This document shows, piece by piece, positions 8,933 through 17,031 of a stretch of DNA of 64,000 nt (the first letter of the stretch is position 1; every line of letters starts with the position of its first letter). The stretch spans positions 42,057 through 106,056 of the forward strand of contig NZ_FNDW01000014.1 of the NCBI RefSeq assembly GCF_900099685.1, written 5' to 3'. Origin of the DNA: Chryseobacterium taeanense (lineage in GTDB: Bacteria; Bacteroidota; Bacteroidia; Flavobacteriales; Weeksellaceae). The position numbers were made by a program, and so were the translations under genes. Under the pieces are notes generated by a model that ran no database searches, had not been told where the DNA came from, and saw nothing but the letters and a program-made list of their open reading frames with translations.

Positions 8933-9370
8933 ATGAAATTTGACTATAAAGAAATACATATCGGAAGTATCATACAGACTCGTGTAGAAGATACCTCAAC
9001 AGATTTAGAGAGAATTTGCAAATTCATGAAATCTACAAAAAAACAGGTTAGTGACATGTATGCATCTAAAAGTCTTGATACAGATGTTCTGATGAGATGG
9101 AGCAAGCTTCTCGAATATGACTTTTTCAGGATATATTCCCAACATCTTATTCTATACTCACCTCCGTCAAAAGTAGATAAAAAGGACGAAAAGAAATCTA
9201 TGCTTCCGAACTTCCGCAAGAGCATCTATACCCGTGAGGTTATTGATTTTATTGTTGAGCTCATAGAAACTCAGGAAAAGACGATGCCTCAGATCGTTAA
9301 GGAGTACAGAATTCCGAAATCTACTCTGCATCGATGGACTAAAAAATATGGTAATCTTAATAATAATTAA
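8933..9370 (+). CDS. Small HTH protein, transposase-like DNA-binding domain (first of pair)
   Basis: The 145-residue protein has two parts. Residues 10-65 look like a Cro/CI-type helix-turn-helix with ICKFMKSTKKQVSDMYASK and LMRWSKLLEYDFF. Residues 97-140 form a second HTH of the IS3/Psq transposase type: YTREVIDFIVELIETQEK, then IVKEYRIPKSTLHRWTKKYG. No catalytic DDE domain is present. Such proteins are often annotated as transposase in Chryseobacterium, but the lack of a nuclease makes a regulatory or accessory role more likely. The next HTH gene starts 2 bases after its stop, so they are almost certainly co-transcribed. No terminal inverted repeats were seen around the pair. Confidence 0.75.
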   Translation: MKFDYKEIHIGSIIQTRVEDTSTDLERICKFMKSTKKQVSDMYASKSLDTDVLMRWSKLLEYDFFRIYSQHLILYSPPSKVDKKDEKKSMLPNFRKSIYTREVIDFIVELIETQEKTMPQIVKEYRIPKSTLHRWTKKYGNLNNN

Positions 9371-9372
9371 TT

Positions 9373-9705
9373 ATGAAAAAGAATACTTCACAACCAGACT
9401 TCAGAAAAATTTATACTGATATTCTTCAAAAGAAATTTCCTGAAAAAAAGAAAGATTGTGAAAAGCTTTTAAATAAAAAAGTGTTTACGGAACTGGATGT
9501 TATTGCAATTAATAATATCATATTTCCTCCCTCCTCAAAAGATACCACAAGATCTAATCAACAGCACAGATCTTACAGTAAATCTACAATTATTAAAATC
9601 CTGGAATTCCAGAAACAGCATGGTCTGAATAATACCAAACTTGCTCTACATTACAAGTTGAGCCGTAATACGGTTTCAAAATGGAAAAAACTCTTTGTCG
9701 TATAA
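9373..9705 (+). CDS. Small HTH protein, transposase-like DNA-binding domain (second of pair)
   Basis: This 110-residue basic protein ends in an HTH domain (YSKSTIIKILEFQKQHGLNN, then LALHYKLSRNTVSKWKKLF) that matches the C-terminal HTH of the preceding gene position for position: a KST-type helix, a YxLSRNTVxxWKK recognition helix and the same spacing. Its N-terminal half (residues 1-65, Lys-rich) is different and has no recognised motif. Only 2 bases separate it from the upstream gene. The likely role is DNA binding with its partner. The target is unknown, and no transposase catalytic domain is present. Confidence 0.7.
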   Translation: MKKNTSQPDFRKIYTDILQKKFPEKKKDCEKLLNKKVFTELDVIAINNIIFPPSSKDTTRSNQQHRSYSKSTIIKILEFQKQHGLNNTKLALHYKLSRNTVSKWKKLFVV

Positions 9706-9771
9706 ATCTGCTATTAATTAGGAATGCTTTTTGAAATAGTTGTGGCTTGTTTTTTTGTATTTTTATAAATT

Positions 9772-11421
9772 ATGTTTGACAAGCAACAAAGAAAATTTAA
9801 AAGGTCTGCCAAATTGATTTCCGTATTGAGTAAATACGGCTTCAAAGATCTTCTGGCAAGAATGAATGTCGGAAATAAGCAGGTTGAAATCTCTGCGAAT
9901 CCTGAAGAAATTATATCCAAAGGTACGGTTTATGAAAGAATAAGGTTGGCTTTGGAAGAACTGGGGCCAACTTTTGTGAAACTTGGTCAGACTTTCAGCA
10001 ACCGGGAAGATCTTCTTCCGCCGGAATTGATTCAGGAACTGCAAAAACTTCAGGACAAGGTGGAGAAAGTAGAAATGGACGTTGCCGAAATCCTTGAGAA
10101 CGAATTTAATATTATAGCAGACGAACATTTTTCGGATATACAAAACGAGCCTCTGGCTACGGCATCCATTGCGCAAGTTTACAAAGCAACAATGTCAGAT
10201 GGCGCAGAGGTTATCCTGAAAATTAAAAAACCTGATGTACAAGCGGTTATTGAAGATGATTTGCTACTGCTAAAAGATATTGAAAAACTCATCTCATCCT
10301 ATTCTGAAATAGGAGATAAGCTGAATCTGAAGCAGGCCATTTCAACCTTTGAAAAATCATTACTTGAAGAGGTTTCCTTAATCAATGAAAAGGAAAATAT
10401 TCTACAGTTCAGGAGAAATTTTAAAAACTCAAGAGAAAGCTACGTTCCTGCAGTATATGAAGAATTCTCCAACAATAATATACTCTGCATGGAGTTTATT
10501 GATGGTATAAAAGTAACAGATAAAGTAACCCTTTTAGCCAATTCTATCGATCCTGTAACAGTATCCGAAACCGGTCTTAGACTGTTTGTCTCGCAAATCC
10601 TGGATTACGGCTTTTTTCACGCAGATCCTCACGCCGGGAATATTTTAGTCAAAAAAGACGGGAAAATTGTTTTCATAGACTTTGGCGCAGTGGGTAAAAT
10701 TCCTCCGAATGATAAAGAAATTCTTGAAAATCTTATCGTAAGCTTTGTTGCTAAAAATCCGCATAAAATTGTACGCTACCTAAAGAAAATGGCAGTCAGT
10801 TATCAGATTCCTGATGAAAGAAGATTTGAAGGCGATGTAGAAGATATTCTGGATTTTGTTCACAGTACCTCACTGAAAGAAATCGATCCTCATGCCGTAA
10901 TGAACAAAATGAAAGATGTTCTGAAGGATAACCGTCTTTATATGCCCGATTATTTTTATCTTTTATTTAAAGGAATAGGTTTGATCGAAGGAGTCGGAAG
11001 AACCATCAATCCGGATCTGGATATTGTGAAAAGTTTACATCCCTACACCAAAAAAATATTTGCAAGAAAAATAAGTCCGCAAAATATTTTTAAGACAGGA
11101 ATGGATAAACTGATGAATTTTACAGATAATGTAGATGAAATTCCCAAAGAATTACGTTCTGTTTTACAAAAGTTAGATGAAAATAAATTCACGGTTTCCA
11201 GCGAAATTAAAAATATTGAAAAGACCAATCAATTAATAAAATCAAGCATTGTCAATCTGATTCTGGCTATGATTCTAGGAGCAAATATCATTGCAACGGC
11301 CATTGTTTTCGCTTCAGAATCCGGACCAAGAATAGGAGAGATGTCTTTGATAGCTGTACTTGGATTTATTTTTTCAATTTTATTGGTTGTCATTATTTTG
11401 TTAAGGATTACAAGAAAATAA
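9772..11421 (+). CDS. ubiB: AarF/UbiB-family atypical kinase
   Basis: This is a protein-kinase-like (ABC1/ADCK/UbiB) membrane protein. The family's KxGQ region is clear as ELGPTFVKLGQTFSNREDLLPPE near residue 65. The A-rich nucleotide loop is ATASIAQVYKA, the catalytic loop is FFHADPHAGNIL and the metal-binding motif is VFIDFGAVGK. Two hydrophobic spans close the protein (about residues 490-545), anchoring it to the inner membrane. The 549 residues match UbiB length. The family supports ubiquinone synthesis in other bacteria. These organisms generally use menaquinone, so the exact role here, perhaps quinone or lipid handling, is inference. It starts 66 bases after the HTH pair. Confidence 0.88.
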   Translation: MFDKQQRKFKRSAKLISVLSKYGFKDLLARMNVGNKQVEISANPEEIISKGTVYERIRLALEELGPTFVKLGQTFSNREDLLPPELIQELQKLQDKVEKVEMDVAEILENEFNIIADEHFSDIQNEPLATASIAQVYKATMSDGAEVILKIKKPDVQAVIEDDLLLLKDIEKLISSYSEIGDKLNLKQAISTFEKSLLEEVSLINEKENILQFRRNFKNSRESYVPAVYEEFSNNNILCMEFIDGIKVTDKVTLLANSIDPVTVSETGLRLFVSQILDYGFFHADPHAGNILVKKDGKIVFIDFGAVGKIPPNDKEILENLIVSFVAKNPHKIVRYLKKMAVSYQIPDERRFEGDVEDILDFVHSTSLKEIDPHAVMNKMKDVLKDNRLYMPDYFYLLFKGIGLIEGVGRTINPDLDIVKSLHPYTKKIFARKISPQNIFKTGMDKLMNFTDNVDEIPKELRSVLQKLDENKFTVSSEIKNIEKTNQLIKSSIVNLILAMILGANIIATAIVFASESGPRIGEMSLIAVLGFIFSILLVVIILLRITRK

Positions 11422-11463
11422 TTGTTAGGGATGTTTCGATAAGTTCAGCATAACATTTCTAAA

Positions 11464-11493
11464 AACTTCCATCATCCATCTTCAAAGCTTCCC
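11464..11493 (-). repeat. Heptamer repeat element (GGAAGCT family)
   Basis: Read on the reverse strand the element runs GGAAGCTT, TGAAGAT, GGATGAT, GGAAGTT. It belongs to the same family as the three copies at 14218-14368. It sits in the 109-bp gap between the AarF gene and the helicase gene. Confidence 0.65.
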
Positions 11494-11518
11494 GCTAAAG
11501 TTTAAAAAATTAATTACC

Positions 11519-11526
11519 TATCTTTG
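11519..11526 (+). promoter_or_regulatory. -7 promoter element close to helicase start
   Basis: TATCTTTG matches TAnnTTTG and ends only 4 bases before the helicase ATG at 11531. A transcript from it would have almost no 5' leader. No clear -33 TTG was found at the usual distance. Confidence 0.45.
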
Positions 11527-11530
11527 CAAA

Positions 11531-12883
11531 ATGGAAAAACTCACTTTTGCAGATTTTGATCTCCCGGTTAAAATCCTTGATGTTTTAGCAGATTTGGAAT
11601 TGTTCGAGCCCACACCGATTCAGGAGAAAAGCCTGAAGCCTATACTTTCAGGGCGCGATGTGATGGGGATTGCACAAACCGGAACCGGAAAAACACTCGC
11701 TTATCTGTTACCTGTCCTTAAAACATGGAAATACAATAAAAACGGGAATCCTACTGTTCTGATTCTGGTCCCTACAAGAGAACTTGTAGTGCAGGTTTCA
11801 GAAATTGTTGAGAAATTAACAGAAAATACCACTGCAAGAGTTATAGGAATTTACGGAGGAAAAAATATCAATACCCAAAAACTTTTGTTCGACGGAGGTT
11901 GCGATATTCTTGTGGGAACTCCGGGAAGAGTAATGGATCTCGCGATCGATAATGCGATTTCTCTGAAAGAGGTTCAGAAGCTGATTATTGATGAGTTTGA
12001 TGAAATGCTGAATCTTGGTTTCAGACCACAGCTTACCCATATTTTTGAAATGATGAAGGAGAAAAGACAGAATATCCTTTTTTCCGCAACCATGACAGAT
12101 GCTGTAGATGAAATGCTGGATGAGTATTTTGCAAGCCCGGTTGAAATTTCATTAGCAAAATCCGGAACTCCGCTTGAAAAAATTGAGCAGACCGCTTATA
12201 AAGTAGAAAACTTCAACACAAAAATTAATCTTCTTGAATATTTGTTGAAGAAAGATTCTGAAATGTCAAAAGTTTTGATTTTCACTAATAATAAGAAAAA
12301 TTCCGATCTTGTTTTCACCAAAATTGATGAGCTTTTCCCGGAGCAGTTTGATGTTATTCACTCCAATAAATCCCAGAATTACAGGCTTAAAGCCATGAAA
12401 CGTTTTGAAAATGAAGAAATAAGAGGTCTTATTACAACGGATGTCATGGCAAGAGGTCTTGATATTTCAGATATTACTCACGTTATTAATTTTGAAACAC
12501 CCGATATTCCGGAACAGTACATTCACAGAATCGGTAGAACGGGTAGAGCCGATAAGGATGGAAAAGCGGTGACTTTCGTAACGAAAAAAGAAGAAACTTT
12601 AGCGCTTGACATCGAATTGCTGATGGATAAAGAACTAAAATATATCGACTTCCCTGAAGAAGTGAAGATTAATCCTAAAAAGATTGCTTCTGAAGAAGAG
12701 CAGATTTTGATGAAAAATCCGGCTCAAGTAAAATTGAATGAAGGAGGAGGTGCTTTCCATGAAAAGAAAGACAAAAACAAGAAAGAAAACTGGGGCGGCC
12801 CATCCAAAAGAAAAGCACCGAAAAAATTCGGGGCAAACAGGGCTCAGCAAAAAGCGATCTCTAAATCAAAAAGAAAGAAATAA
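11531..12883 (+). CDS. DEAD-box ATP-dependent RNA helicase
   Basis: This cytoplasmic RNA helicase of superfamily 2 probably acts in ribosome assembly or mRNA turnover. Motifs in order: the Q-motif region FEPTPIQEKSL, Walker A AQTGTGKT, PTREL, GTPGR, the Walker B variant DEFD (instead of DEAD), SAT, and the C-terminal domain with ARGLDI and HRIGRTGRA. A basic tail of about 70 residues (rich in Lys, ending AISKSKRKK) is typical of RNA-binding extensions. At 450 residues it resembles Bacteroidota RhlE/DbpA-like proteins. I cannot assign a specific subfamily. It is a single gene with its own terminator. Confidence 0.93.
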   Translation: MEKLTFADFDLPVKILDVLADLELFEPTPIQEKSLKPILSGRDVMGIAQTGTGKTLAYLLPVLKTWKYNKNGNPTVLILVPTRELVVQVSEIVEKLTENTTARVIGIYGGKNINTQKLLFDGGCDILVGTPGRVMDLAIDNAISLKEVQKLIIDEFDEMLNLGFRPQLTHIFEMMKEKRQNILFSATMTDAVDEMLDEYFASPVEISLAKSGTPLEKIEQTAYKVENFNTKINLLEYLLKKDSEMSKVLIFTNNKKNSDLVFTKIDELFPEQFDVIHSNKSQNYRLKAMKRFENEEIRGLITTDVMARGLDISDITHVINFETPDIPEQYIHRIGRTGRADKDGKAVTFVTKKEETLALDIELLMDKELKYIDFPEEVKINPKKIASEEEQILMKNPAQVKLNEGGGAFHEKKDKNKKENWGGPSKRKAPKKFGANRAQQKAISKSKRKK

Positions 12884-12885
12884 TA

Positions 12886-12915
12886 AAAAAGCGATTCCAT
12901 CCGGAATCGCTTTTT
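12886..12915. terminator. Bidirectional terminator between convergent genes
   Basis: AAAAAGCGATTCC and GGAATCGCTTTTT pair perfectly over 13 bases around the loop ATCC. It serves the helicase gene on the + strand and the SGNH hydrolase on the - strand. Confidence 0.92.
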
Positions 12916-12935
12916 AGTTTATAATTCTTCATTAT

Positions 12936-13589
12936 TTATTTCATATAAGGGCGCATAACGGAAGTCCAAAGCTGATAGCCTTCCGGAGTCATATGAAGCA
13001 TATCTTCCACAAAAATATCTTTTCTTACATTTCCATTGCTGTCCTGCATTACTTTTGTAATATCGATAAATTCAGCATTCGGTTGTTTTTTCATAAAAGC
13101 TGCAATCTTTTCATTAGCTTCCTTCATTTGAGGCCAAAGCTTTTCGCGGCTCGGAGAATATTTTATGGAAATATAATCAACTTCTATTTTCGGGAATTTT
13201 GCTCTTATTTTTTTATAAAATGTTTTAAATCTGTCTACAACGACATCAGCTTTTAATTTGTCATCATCGGCAAAATCGTTCTCACCGCAATAAATGATGA
13301 TCTGTTTCGGCTGATAGTTTAAAAGATCGTTGGAATAATAATTAAGATCAGTTAATCTTGAACCTCCAAAACCTCTGTTGATGATAGTTTTATCTGGAAA
13401 ATAATTAGCAACATCTTTCCATTTTGTAAAAGATGAACTTCCGATTAAAAGAATCGCATCTTTTGGCGGTGTAGTTTCCTGATCCAGCTTTTTGAAATTT
13501 TGGATATCCTGCCAGAACATTGGTTTTTTTTCCTGTGAAAAGAAAAGGGCAAAAGTCAGCAATAAAAATGCTGATAACATCTTCTTCAT
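12936..13589 (-). CDS. Secreted SGNH/GDSL-family hydrolase
   Basis: The protein is exported, with a signal peptide at residues 1-19 (MKKMLSAFLLLTFALFFSQ). Four SGNH blocks are present: block I LLIGSSSFTKW with the nucleophile at about Ser52, block II Gly in NRGFGGSRL, block III GENDF with the Asn, and block V Asp/His in VEDMLHMTPEGY. The family includes lipases, esterases and acetylxylan or acyl-sugar esterases, so the substrate cannot be named. The length of 217 residues is normal. It converges on the helicase gene and shares its terminator. The lipoprotein gene at 14120 lies upstream on the same strand, separated by a terminator. Confidence 0.88.
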   Translation of the reverse strand: MKKMLSAFLLLTFALFFSQEKKPMFWQDIQNFKKLDQETTPPKDAILLIGSSSFTKWKDVANYFPDKTIINRGFGGSRLTDLNYYSNDLLNYQPKQIIIYCGENDFADDDKLKADVVVDRFKTFYKKIRAKFPKIEVDYISIKYSPSREKLWPQMKEANEKIAAFMKKQPNAEFIDITKVMQDSNGNVRKDIFVEDMLHMTPEGYQLWTSVMRPYMK

Positions 13590-13620
13590 TGTTTAATCAT
13601 TTTAAAATTTTTATCTCATA

Positions 13621-13645
13621 AAAAACTCCCGAAGACCGGGAGCTT
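13621..13645 (-). terminator. Terminator after lipocalin-like lipoprotein gene
   Basis: CTCCCG at 13626-13631 pairs with CGGGAG at 13637-13642. On the reverse strand the stem is followed by a run of T (A-run at 13617-13625 in + orientation). Confidence 0.82.
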
Positions 13646-13652
13646 AATTTTT

Positions 13653-14120
13653 TTATCTTTTATAAGAAATGTAAGTGTAATCGATCACCTGATCTCCATC
13701 CTGATCAATATTCCCGAACATCTGTTTAAGTTTCATTTCCGAACTTGTAAGAACAACTACCTGATATTTTCTTGAGCTGTCGTTATCATATTTGATGATA
13801 AGGTTTTTGGTCTCCGTATCATACTCATAAGTTCCTTCCGATTTATAGCTTACCTGGCAGTCTGCGCCTGTTCCTGTATAGGCAGTGTAAGACGTATAAT
13901 AATCTGTTCTGTATTCGGTAATATTTTTTGCAGAGCATCCGCTGGGAACATCTGTTTCAATGACAGTCTTATCGTCTTTACCTGAAATTACTTCTGTTTT
14001 ACTGGTTTTCCACTCACCTTTCATCATGTCCATTTCATAAGCTTGGATATCGTCATCTTGACATGAACTGAGCGCTAACGCTGAAAAGGCAAATAAAAGT
14101 AATTGTTTTTTCATTTTCAC
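13653..14120 (-). CDS. Lipocalin-like lipoprotein, unknown function
   Basis: A lipoprotein signal peptide ends in ALALSSC with the lipidated cysteine at about residue 20, followed by acidic residues. The mature part starts with a lipocalin-like opening (MKGEWKTSKTEVI) and alternates short beta strands, with YEYDTETKNLIIKY and a late Asp-rich segment DQDGDQVIDYTY. These features fit the small lipocalin-like DUF lipoproteins common in Bacteroidota, which are periplasmic or surface-exposed. No ligand can be inferred. It is a single gene with a terminator downstream. The upstream gap holds three heptamer elements. Confidence 0.75.
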   Translation of the reverse strand: MKMKKQLLLFAFSALALSSCQDDDIQAYEMDMMKGEWKTSKTEVISGKDDKTVIETDVPSGCSAKNITEYRTDYYTSYTAYTGTGADCQVSYKSEGTYEYDTETKNLIIKYDNDSSRKYQVVVLTSSEMKLKQMFGNIDQDGDQVIDYTYISYKR

Positions 14121-14217
14121 AAATTTAAGAATATGCTAAAATATAAATAAATTTGAAATATCTCTAATGAAATCAAGGTTTTTTAAACGAATGTTTGTAG
14201 AAAAAATAATCTATGCC

Positions 14218-14249
14218 GGAAGTTTGAAGCTTGATGCTGGAAGTTTATT
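14218..14249 (+). repeat. Heptamer repeat element (GGAAGCT family)
   Basis: Perfect 7-bp steps: GGAAGTT, TGAAGCT, TGATGCT, GGAAGTT, then TATT. It has the same orientation as the copy at 14277. Confidence 0.75.
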
Positions 14250-14276
14250 ATTATACCACTTGATTTTTTTGTTTAA

Positions 14277-14305
14277 GGTTTGAAGATGTATGCTGGAAGT
14301 TTATT
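14277..14305 (+). repeat. Heptamer repeat element (GGAAGCT family)
   Basis: Steps of 7 bp: TGAAGAT, GTATGCT, GGAAGTT, then TATT. It is the second copy in the 247-bp gap between the lipoprotein gene and the dehydrogenase gene. Confidence 0.7.
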
Positions 14306-14336
14306 GTGTACGCTTAATTTTTTTTAACATAGCGAA

Positions 14337-14368
14337 AATAAACCTCCATCATCCAGCCTCCAGCTTCC
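14337..14368 (-). repeat. Heptamer repeat element (GGAAGCT family), inverted copy
   Basis: On the reverse strand: GGAAGCT, GGAGGCT, GGATGAT, GGAGGTT, then TATT. It faces the copies at 14218 and 14277 and touches the stop codon of the dehydrogenase gene, so it could act as the 3' end hairpin of that transcript. Confidence 0.75.
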
Positions 14369-15531
14369 TAATAACTCATTTCTACAATCTTGCGGGCATC
14401 CTCTGGACTAAGTTTTTTGTATTCTCCGAGACCCGTCCAATTTCTTTCTGTAAATGCCTTTTCCACTCTTTCAGCGGTTCCCTGGAAATCTTCGGTATAT
14501 TCTGATAGTTTTGTCTGAATATGAAGGCTGTGAAAGAATTCTTCCAGTTTTTTGATTCCGGCTTCGGCTTTTTCTTCAATACTTCCGTCCTTTATTCCCC
14601 AGACTCTTTCAGCATACTGTGCAAGCTTTCCTTTTTTAGTCTCAAAATTATAACGGTAATGAGACGGAGCAATAATTGCCAGCGTTCTCGCATGATCTAT
14701 CCCGAAATATGCTGTAAGCTCGTGTCCCATAGCGTGAACCGCCCAATCGGTAATCACACCTTTCTGAATCAGACCGTTCAGAGCCATGGTGCAGCACCAC
14801 ATAAAATTTCCTGCAGCATCATAATCGAACTCGTCTGCAAGAACTTTCGGAACCGTTTCCTGTAAGCTGATGAGAATGCTTTCCGCAATTCTTTCCTGAA
14901 GGTCAGCAGATGAAGGAGCGGTCATGTATTGTTCCAGAACGTGAGTATAAGCGTCTGTTAAACCATTAACAATCTGTCTTGGCGGAATTGATTTTACCAC
15001 TTCAGGATCCAGCACTGAAAATTCAGGGAAAAGACCCGGGCCGCCGGATGCCAATTTTTCATTGGTTTCTCTTCTTGAAATTACATATCCGGAATTCATT
15101 TCAGAACCTGTTGCAGGTAAAGTCAGTACACTTCCGAAAGGCATTCCTTCTCCTTCAAAAGTTCTTACAGGTTTTGTAAGAATTTCCCATGGCTCGCCGT
15201 CATAATTAGCTGCTGCAGAGAGAAATTTGGTTCCGTCGATTACCGATCCTCCGCCCACGGCAAGAAGATAAGTGATGCCTTTTTCTTTGATGAAACTTAA
15301 AGCGTTGAGCAGAACTTCATATTCCGGATTGGCAGGAACGCCACCAAATTCGTACACTTCATGATCTTTCAGTGCCTCTTTCACCTGGTCGTAAACACCA
15401 TTATTTTTGATGCTTCCGCCACCATAGATAATTAAAACTTTGGCTTCTGCAGGAATTTCCTTTGAAATTTTGGCGATTTCACCTTTTCCGAAAAGTATTT
15501 TTGTTGGATTTTTAAACTCGAAATTAAGCAT
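14368..15531 (-). CDS. yqhD: YqhD-like iron/zinc alcohol dehydrogenase
   Basis: This is a cytoplasmic group III alcohol dehydrogenase, probably an NADPH-dependent aldehyde reductase. The N-terminal half has the nucleotide-binding GGGSIKNNG and the family signature AVGGGSVIDGTKF. The C-terminal half carries metal ligands in NGLTDAYTHVLEQY and VHAMGHELTAYFGIDHARTLA. Its 387 residues equal those of E. coli YqhD, and the opening MLNFEFKNPTKILFGKGEIAKI is close to YqhD. The role is probably detoxification of short aldehydes. It is a single gene with a -7 promoter element about 23 bases before the start. Confidence 0.9.
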   Translation of the reverse strand: MLNFEFKNPTKILFGKGEIAKISKEIPAEAKVLIIYGGGSIKNNGVYDQVKEALKDHEVYEFGGVPANPEYEVLLNALSFIKEKGITYLLAVGGGSVIDGTKFLSAAANYDGEPWEILTKPVRTFEGEGMPFGSVLTLPATGSEMNSGYVISRRETNEKLASGGPGLFPEFSVLDPEVVKSIPPRQIVNGLTDAYTHVLEQYMTAPSSADLQERIAESILISLQETVPKVLADEFDYDAAGNFMWCCTMALNGLIQKGVITDWAVHAMGHELTAYFGIDHARTLAIIAPSHYRYNFETKKGKLAQYAERVWGIKDGSIEEKAEAGIKKLEEFFHSLHIQTKLSEYTEDFQGTAERVEKAFTERNWTGLGEYKKLSPEDARKIVEMSY

Positions 15532-15553
15532 TGTTCTTAAATTTATTTTGATT

Positions 15554-15561
15554 CAAATGTA
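15554..15561 (-). promoter_or_regulatory. -7 promoter element for yqhD
   Basis: On the reverse strand TACATTTG matches TAnnTTTG and ends 22 bases before the yqhD ATG. The -33 element is unclear. Confidence 0.45.
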
Positions 15562-15674
15562 CGCAATGCGTAATGAAAAATGAGTTAAGAAAGTTTTAAA
15601 ATTCTTATGATTGATTTTTATTAAAACTATCGGTTGTATTGTAAACGGCGTATTATATATTTGATATAGATGCT

Positions 15675-15787
15675 TCGTCGGTTCGAGTGAAATTCTGAAA
15701 GAATTTTGTATCGAGAACATATTGATGACGAGAAGTTCTCGATACGATTTTCTCCATTACATTACGAAAACCTACTCGAACTGACGA
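15675..15787. repeat. Nested inverted repeats, about 113 bp
   Basis: The outer arms TCGTCGGTTCGAGT (15675-15688) and ACTCGAACTGACGA (15774-15787) pair at 13 of 14 positions. The inner arms GTATCGAGAAC (15708-15718) and GTTCTCGATAC (15735-15745) pair perfectly, and ATTCT/AGAAT lies between. The layout resembles a small non-autonomous palindromic element. Target duplication was not evident. Confidence 0.7.
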
Positions 15788-15807
15788 TTTTTGTATGTAA
15801 AGTGAAA

Positions 15808-16017
15808 TTCAGGCATTCAGTTGAGAACATCAACTACTTCAATGAGACCGTCAAGTAGTCCGAATAGGGGATCAATCAGTTCGATGAAGCAAGCAGGTGT
15901 TTCGAATAAGCGATCAATCACTCCGAATGAGCAATCAACCGTTCAGAAGTATCGATCAACCGTTCCGAAGAGATAATCAACCGTTCAGAAGAAGCGATCA
16001 ACTGCTCAGAAGAGGCA
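15808..16017. repeat. Degenerate tandem array, 10 units of 21 bp
   Basis: Ten consecutive units keep an exact 21-bp period with no indel. The consensus begins ATCAACCGTTC and ends GAAGAAGCG. Units 6-10 are the most alike and units 1-5 more diverged. In one frame the later units encode SDQPFRR-like heptapeptides, but earlier units carry stops. It has no sequence similarity to the array at 6119-6642 beyond the period. Together with the nested inverted repeat it accounts for most of the 655-bp gap between yqhD and the next gene. Confidence 0.88.
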
Positions 16018-16186
16018 ATCAAGTACAATTTGTTATTTTTCAATGCTTTACAGCTTCGTTTGAAGAGATGAATCAGTTAAACAATATACTGTATAATAGA
16101 ATTCAGATCTATTTTTGAACGTAAAAAGTAATTCTGTGCATGAAATAAGTTACGGATGTTATAGAAATAGAACTTGAATACCCATA

Positions 16187-16765
16187 TTAATAAGTCCCAT
16201 TATTTTTTGTCTCAATTTTTCCCGTTTTCCTGTTGATTTTAATGAAAAAAGACTCTTTATTTTCAGCATTGTTTGTAAGCTTGGAGAGATAAAGAAAGAT
16301 ATTTTTATCGTCCATTGTATAAGATCTGCCCGATACATTACCAGTGTCAACAGTATAACCATAGGTGTTGGCTATTAAAATGGCTTCCGGAAGATTATCG
16401 ACCGTTCCGATAAAACTTCTCAGTTGCTGTTCGGTGGAAAAGTATTTCGTTTTACCTTTTTCGCAGGCCAGCAGATAAGAAAAGCAATCTTCTCCCAGAC
16501 ATTTCTGGAAAAATCCTTTTTCAGGAGCGGGATCGTTTAAGGTCATAAAATCCGGTGCCTGACTTTCATAGATAACCGCTTTGTCGGGATCGGGATTGTT
16601 GCGGAGAACAGACCAGTAATCGTATTTTTTATCGGGAACAATAAAAGGGAAAAGCAATTCGGGATTATCTAAAATTTCCGGGATCTTTTTGTAATCTGAA
16701 GGAACCGTTTTCTGACCGAAAACCAAACCTGAACATAGCAATAAAACCGGAAGTAATACTTTCAT
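16187..16765 (-). CDS. Secreted protein of unknown function
   Basis: The start is taken at the ATG at 16765; the longer reading frame begins with TTG 24 bases upstream. The protein then begins with a signal peptide MKVLLPVLLLCSGLVFGQ and has 192 residues. The mature part includes DYWSVLRNNPDPDKAVIYES, two Cys in FFQKCLGEDCFSYLLACEKG and a C-terminal segment with IKINRKTGKIE. It looks like a compact periplasmic or secreted domain, possibly with a disulfide. I do not recognise the family. It is separated by more than 240 bp from both neighbours and has no visible operon partner. Confidence 0.7.
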   Translation of the reverse strand: MKVLLPVLLLCSGLVFGQKTVPSDYKKIPEILDNPELLFPFIVPDKKYDYWSVLRNNPDPDKAVIYESQAPDFMTLNDPAPEKGFFQKCLGEDCFSYLLACEKGKTKYFSTEQQLRSFIGTVDNLPEAILIANTYGYTVDTGNVSGRSYTMDDKNIFLYLSKLTNNAENKESFFIKINRKTGKIETKNNGTY

Positions 16766-17031
16766 TCTGTTATTTTTTTTATTTAGCAAAAAAGCTGTTT
16801 AAACTATTTTAAATTTAACCACAAACCGAAGGTTCGACGGAGTCAAAAGAGTCAAAAGGCTATTTTAAAGTTGTTATTAGAGAAACAAAATTCTCAAAAG
16901 AATAAAAATCAAAGATTTTTTTAAAACTATTGTATTCTTTATTCTTCATGTTGATGAACTTTAATTAAAATTATCTAAATCTTTTGCATCTTTTGCGGTT
17001 AATAGAAAGTTTAAACAAGTAAAAAGTAAAT

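Noticed and set aside
8933..9705. Complete insertion sequence around the HTH pair
   Set aside because: No DDE transposase, terminal inverted repeats or target duplication were seen.
6119..16017. CRISPR arrays
   Set aside because: The 21-bp units are contiguous and degenerate, with no constant-repeat/unique-spacer pattern, and no cas genes are present.
15897..16118. Forward ORF with SDQPFRR-type repeats, GTG start
   Set aside because: It begins inside the second 21-bp array, and earlier units carry stops in the same frame. It is explained by the repeat.
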